A DNA stretch of 8,460 bases, from the NCBI GenBank assembly GCA_002392325.1, contig DGGS01000085.1:1-8460 (forward strand), in the 5' to 3' direction. A model generated the notes under the pieces. That model saw only the letters and a program-made list of their open reading frames with translations. It was not told the origin of the DNA and did no database searches. Position numbers and translations under genes: made by a program. The DNA comes from Bacteroidales bacterium UBA3868. GTDB taxonomy: Bacteria > Bacteroidota > Bacteroidia > Bacteroidales > WCHB1-69. Positions 6,395-8,460 of the stretch are shown here, one piece after another; position 1 is the stretch's first letter; each line of letters opens with the position of its first letter.

Positions 6395-6765
6395 CCGGCA
6401 GCTGCTGGACAGTCTCCAACAGCTCCTTCTCCGTAAAGTCGGCGGTCCAAATCGGTTCGGAGTCTTCGTTTGGACGTTCGGCGGCGGGTTCCGACTCCAA
6501 GGCGATGAAATCGGGCTTCTGGCGCAGGTAGTCGATGCAGTGGTTCACGGCAATGCGGGTCAGCCAGGCATCGAAGCGGCCGAAGGCGCGGTAGGCCTTG
6601 AAGGTCTCCATCGCCTTCAGGAACACGTCCTGCACCAGATCCTGCGCCACCACCCAGTCGTTGACATAGCGGTAGCAGATCCCGACAATCCTGCCGTGAC
6701 CCCTCCGGTACTGCTTCTCCCAAAATTTCGCCTTGTCCATTCGATACTGTTGCCGACTGCCTGCC

Positions 6766-6800
6766 CACTAATCACGGTTCACTGCTCACTAATCACTAAT
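6766..6800. repeat. Tandem heptanucleotide repeat, five degenerate units
   Basis: The plus strand reads five consecutive 7-mers: CACTAAT, CACGGTT, CACTGCT, CACTAAT, CACTAAT. Every unit begins CAC and ends in T. On the minus strand the unit is ATTAGTG. The array lies 25 bases upstream of the sigma factor start, inside its probable leader. Degenerate heptamer arrays of this kind occur between genes in several bacterial groups; their role is unclear. Confidence 0.75.
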
Positions 6801-6838
6801 ATCATAACGTAAAAAAGTGAAAAGGTGACAGTCGGGGA

Positions 6839-6846
6839 CAAAAATA
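6839..6846 (-). promoter_or_regulatory. Possible -7 element for the sigma factor remnant
   Basis: The minus strand reads TATTTTTG, an exact TAnnTTTG match, 98 bases before the sigma factor ATG. It lacks the G before and the CA after that the other five promoters share. A TTG lies about 16 bases upstream, closer than the usual -33 spacing. Confidence 0.35.
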
Positions 6847-6867
6847 ATAAGAAGCTCTTGCACAATC

Positions 6868-6880
6868 TGGTATGATACCA
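6868..6880. promoter_or_regulatory. 13-base palindrome, possible operator
   Basis: TGGTAT-G-ATACCA is a perfect inverted repeat with a one-base centre. It sits 22-34 bases upstream of the possible sigma factor -7 box, next to or overlapping where a -33 region would be. This would suit an operator, but a palindrome this short can arise by chance. Confidence 0.25.
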
Positions 6881-7055
6881 CAAACAGACTGACATTCAGA
6901 AATTCTATAATATATTCACCATTCAGATTCCAACCATCTCGCTATATCTCCATAGAGGCCAGCATTGAAAGGCAGACACGACACATTCTTTGTACATTCC
7001 AAAGACAATATCATCATCCATAAATTTCTCCAAAACTGAACATTAATGGTTACCG

Positions 7056-7078
7056 TTTTTTTCAATAAATGAAAAAAA
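7056..7078 (-). terminator. A/T-only hairpin downstream of the protease gene
   Basis: TTTTTTTCA at 7056-7064 pairs perfectly with TGAAAAAAA at 7070-7078 around a five-base loop, beginning 13 bases after the protease stop. The stem is almost all A-T and no U-run follows it on the minus strand, so it is at best a weak terminator. Confidence 0.3.
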
Positions 7079-7090
7079 TGTAGAGAATGT

Positions 7091-8460
7091 TCACGGAAGC
7101 CGGATCAGTGTAGAGCCAGTAGTGCTTCGCATGTCAGTGAGCAACTGCACGGCATAGACACCATCCTTCAGCATGGAGAGGTCGATGTCGGGGCGACCGC
7201 TCTGGGTCCGCACCAAACTTCCGTTAAGCGTATAGACGTTGAACATGATCTGTTTGGGGATTTCGTCCCCGAAATCGGCATACAGGTGGCGGTTCTCCAC
7301 TCGGAACTTCACCCCCTGCGGTTGGTGCTGGCTCAGATCGGGGATGCTGGAGGGCAGATCCAGCACGTAGAGCAGTCCCCGGTAGGCATCAATCTGACCG
7401 TATCCGTAGGTGTTGTTAGGGTACACCAAGGTATTGTCGGGGTGTGTGGAGGTTTCGCGGATTACTTCCATGGCTTCGGCGGGAGGGAGATCGGGTTTGG
7501 CCTGCAGCCACAGCGCGACAACCCCGGCCACTACGGGTGAGGCCATGGAGGTGCCGCTCTCCGCCAGGTAGTAATAGTCTTTGCCGTTATATTGGAACTG
7601 GTGCGTGATGTTCTTCTTGATGCCGGCAAAGTCGCCGTAAAAACTGTTGTAAGCGGCGTTGATGTTCAAGCCAGGCGCCACCACATCGGGTTTTATCCGC
7701 CCGTCGAAAGTGGGGCCGCAGGAGGAAAACTTGGTGATATGCCCGATCTGGTCAGGGGCAAACTGGACCATGTCGTAGTACTCATCGCCATCGATGTTGG
7801 TCACCGTGGACTTGTAACCGGTGGCACCTGCCGCGATGATATCAGGCAATATCGCCGGCCAAGAAACGGAGTAACCCGGCTGCGCAAAACTGTACTGCGG
7901 CACGCTCTCAACATTGGTAAAGGGGCTGAAACTGATGTCGCTATACAGCCATGCGGGGTTTTCACTGGTGAGTAGCACTAACGCGCCACATAAGAACAAG
8001 TAGCCAGAGTTCGGCATGATGCCCTGAATGTGATAGACGGAACCACGCGGATCCTGATAAGGAGTCAACGTGACATCCAGCTGTACCTCGCCCATGCTGA
8101 CGGTAGTGGTGAAATGGCTGCCGTTCACAGCGTCAATGCTGTCGGTGTGGAAGGAGATGGTTCCTTCTATGCCCCCGCCAGTGAGGCCCATGCCCAGAAA
8201 ATCAAAACGGACGAACTGGTTGCCTGGGGTCACCAAGTCGATGTCAATGTACTGGCCGCTGTAGATCCCGTTCTCGATGCCAGTGCCCGCCTGAAGGTCC
8301 GAGGCCCCTTTGGCCAAGAAGCAAGAACGGTTACCGTCGTTGCCTGCGCCCGCCACAATGATGCGCCCCGGTCCGACGAGCTGCTGCAAGGCCTCGCCTT
8401 CCAATATGCGCTGGCGGGTCAAGGTGATGCTCTCACAGCTGCTGAAGTTGATGACACAGG
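7091..8460 (-). CDS. Subtilisin-like serine protease (S8) with T9SS sorting domain, C-terminal part
   Basis: About 456 codons are visible; the frame is open to the window edge, so the signal peptide and the catalytic Asp and His are outside. VINFSS (8437-8454) and then IIVAGAGNDG carry the oxyanion Asn (8339-8341). About 150 residues of beta-rich sequence follow. The core then resumes with DIIAAGATGY, FSSCGPTFDGRIKPDVVAPGLNI and GTSMASPVVAGVVALWLQ, whose first Ser (7547-7549) is the nucleophile. YGYGQIDAYRGL closes the domain. The final 65-70 residues resemble a type A T9SS sorting domain (FNVYTLNGSLVRTQSG, DIDLSMLKDGVYAVQL, ending TLIRLP). The protein is therefore probably an extracellular or surface protease. 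A TTG at 8422 is in frame but lies within conserved domain sequence, so it is not the start. The gene is richer in G+C than parE and lysS. Confidence 0.93.
   Translation of the reverse strand, partial: CVINFSSCESITLTRQRILEGEALQQLVGPGRIIVAGAGNDGNRSCFLAKGASDLQAGTGIENGIYSGQYIDIDLVTPGNQFVRFDFLGMGLTGGGIEGTISFHTDSIDAVNGSHFTTTVSMGEVQLDVTLTPYQDPRGSVYHIQGIMPNSGYLFLCGALVLLTSENPAWLYSDISFSPFTNVESVPQYSFAQPGYSVSWPAILPDIIAAGATGYKSTVTNIDGDEYYDMVQFAPDQIGHITKFSSCGPTFDGRIKPDVVAPGLNINAAYNSFYGDFAGIKKNITHQFQYNGKDYYYLAESGTSMASPVVAGVVALWLQAKPDLPPAEAMEVIRETSTHPDNTLVYPNNTYGYGQIDAYRGLLYVLDLPSSIPDLSQHQPQGVKFRVENRHLYADFGDEIPKQIMFNVYTLNGSLVRTQSGRPDIDLSMLKDGVYAVQLLTDMRSTTGSTLIRLP

Larger units (their letters stand above)
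6264..6740 (-). pseudogene. ECF-type RNA polymerase sigma factor, broken: sigma-2 intact, sigma-4 missing
   Basis: The start MDKAKFWEKQYRRGHGRIVGICYRY and the sigma-2 segments AQDLVQDVFLKAM (about residues 32-44) and FDAWLTRIAVNHCIDYLRQKP (56-76) are typical of Bacteroidota ECF sigma factors, which direct polymerase to stress or envelope promoters. A linker rich in Glu and Pro follows, then FTEKELLETVQQLPD (about 102-116), the normal opening of sigma-4. From codon 117 (about 6392) the frame turns into low-quality sequence (RRDPRHHHRVGHG...) with none of the helix-turn-helix that should occupy the next 45-50 residues. The frame then runs through the parE promoter before stopping at 6264. In another frame the same bases encode a plausible, unrelated C-terminus. 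An internal deletion best explains this. The open 158-codon frame could still produce a sigma-2-only protein. It is more G+C-rich than parE. Confidence 0.75.
6741..7090. other. Gene-free 350-base intergenic region
   Basis: This A+T-rich stretch separates the broken sigma factor from the protease. It holds the heptamer array (6766-6800), a possible -7 box (6839-6846), a 13-base palindrome (6868-6880) and an A/T hairpin (7056-7078) close to the protease stop. Between about 6881 and 7050 I see no coding frame, RNA gene or repeat. Confidence 0.7.

Noticed and set aside
6383..6400. Programmed frameshift in the sigma factor gene
   Set aside because: There is no slippery heptamer, and shifting frame does not restore a sigma-4 domain; deletion explains the data better.
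6357..6812. Overlapping plus- and minus-strand frames around the sigma factor remnant (127-151 codons)
   Set aside because: The G+C-rich sequence leaves several frames open by lack of stops. Only the frame starting at 6740 has sigma-2 motifs.
6741..7090. CRISPR array or insertion sequence remnants in the long intergenic region
   Set aside because: The only repeat has a 7-base unit without spacers, and no terminal inverted repeats or transposase fragments were seen.
8420..8422. TTG at 8422 as the start of the protease
   Set aside because: The frame stays open to the window edge and the upstream codons read VINFSS, a normal S8 segment just before the oxyanion Asn, so the gene starts beyond the window.

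Overview
The window looks like a chromosomal segment from a member of the Bacteroidota, probably Bacteroidales. Four signs point there. Two proteins end in the C-terminal sorting domain of the type IX secretion system (T9SS). Five promoters carry the Bacteroidota -7 box TAnnTTTG. Translation starts lack a Shine-Dalgarno sequence. The LysS and ParE sequences also read like Bacteroidota versions. Every supported gene lies on the minus strand, so transcription runs from high to low coordinates. The genes are mostly separate transcription units, each with its own promoter, not one long operon.

From right to left the layout is as follows. At 7091-8460 is the C-terminal part of a secreted subtilisin-like protease with a T9SS tail; its N-terminus lies beyond the window. 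At 6741-7090 is a 350-base stretch with no gene, holding a short heptanucleotide repeat array, a small palindrome and a possible promoter. At 6329-6740 is the wreck of an ECF sigma factor: the sigma-2 domain is intact, sigma-4 is missing, and an out-of-frame fragment that looks like the tail of another gene follows. At 4339-6174 is parE (topoisomerase IV subunit B), with a long leader. At 2921-4231 is a secreted T9SS-tailed protein of unknown function, closed by a strong intrinsic terminator. At 1090-2805 is lysS. At 918-1001 is tRNA-Leu(CAA), also with a terminator. At 527-817 is a small lipoprotein. At 1-446 is the N-terminal part of serC, cut by the window edge.

Functionally this is mostly a housekeeping region (serine synthesis, lysine charging, leucine tRNA, chromosome decatenation) interleaved with cell-envelope and secreted proteins. 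The part from about 6330 upward is visibly richer in G+C than the rest, and the broken sigma factor sits at that boundary. I found no defence system, CRISPR array, insertion sequence or clear new multi-gene system. The observations most worth checking are two substitutions in ParE at positions equivalent to quinolone-contact residues, the deleted sigma factor, and an unusually well conserved 11-base promoter element shared by five units.
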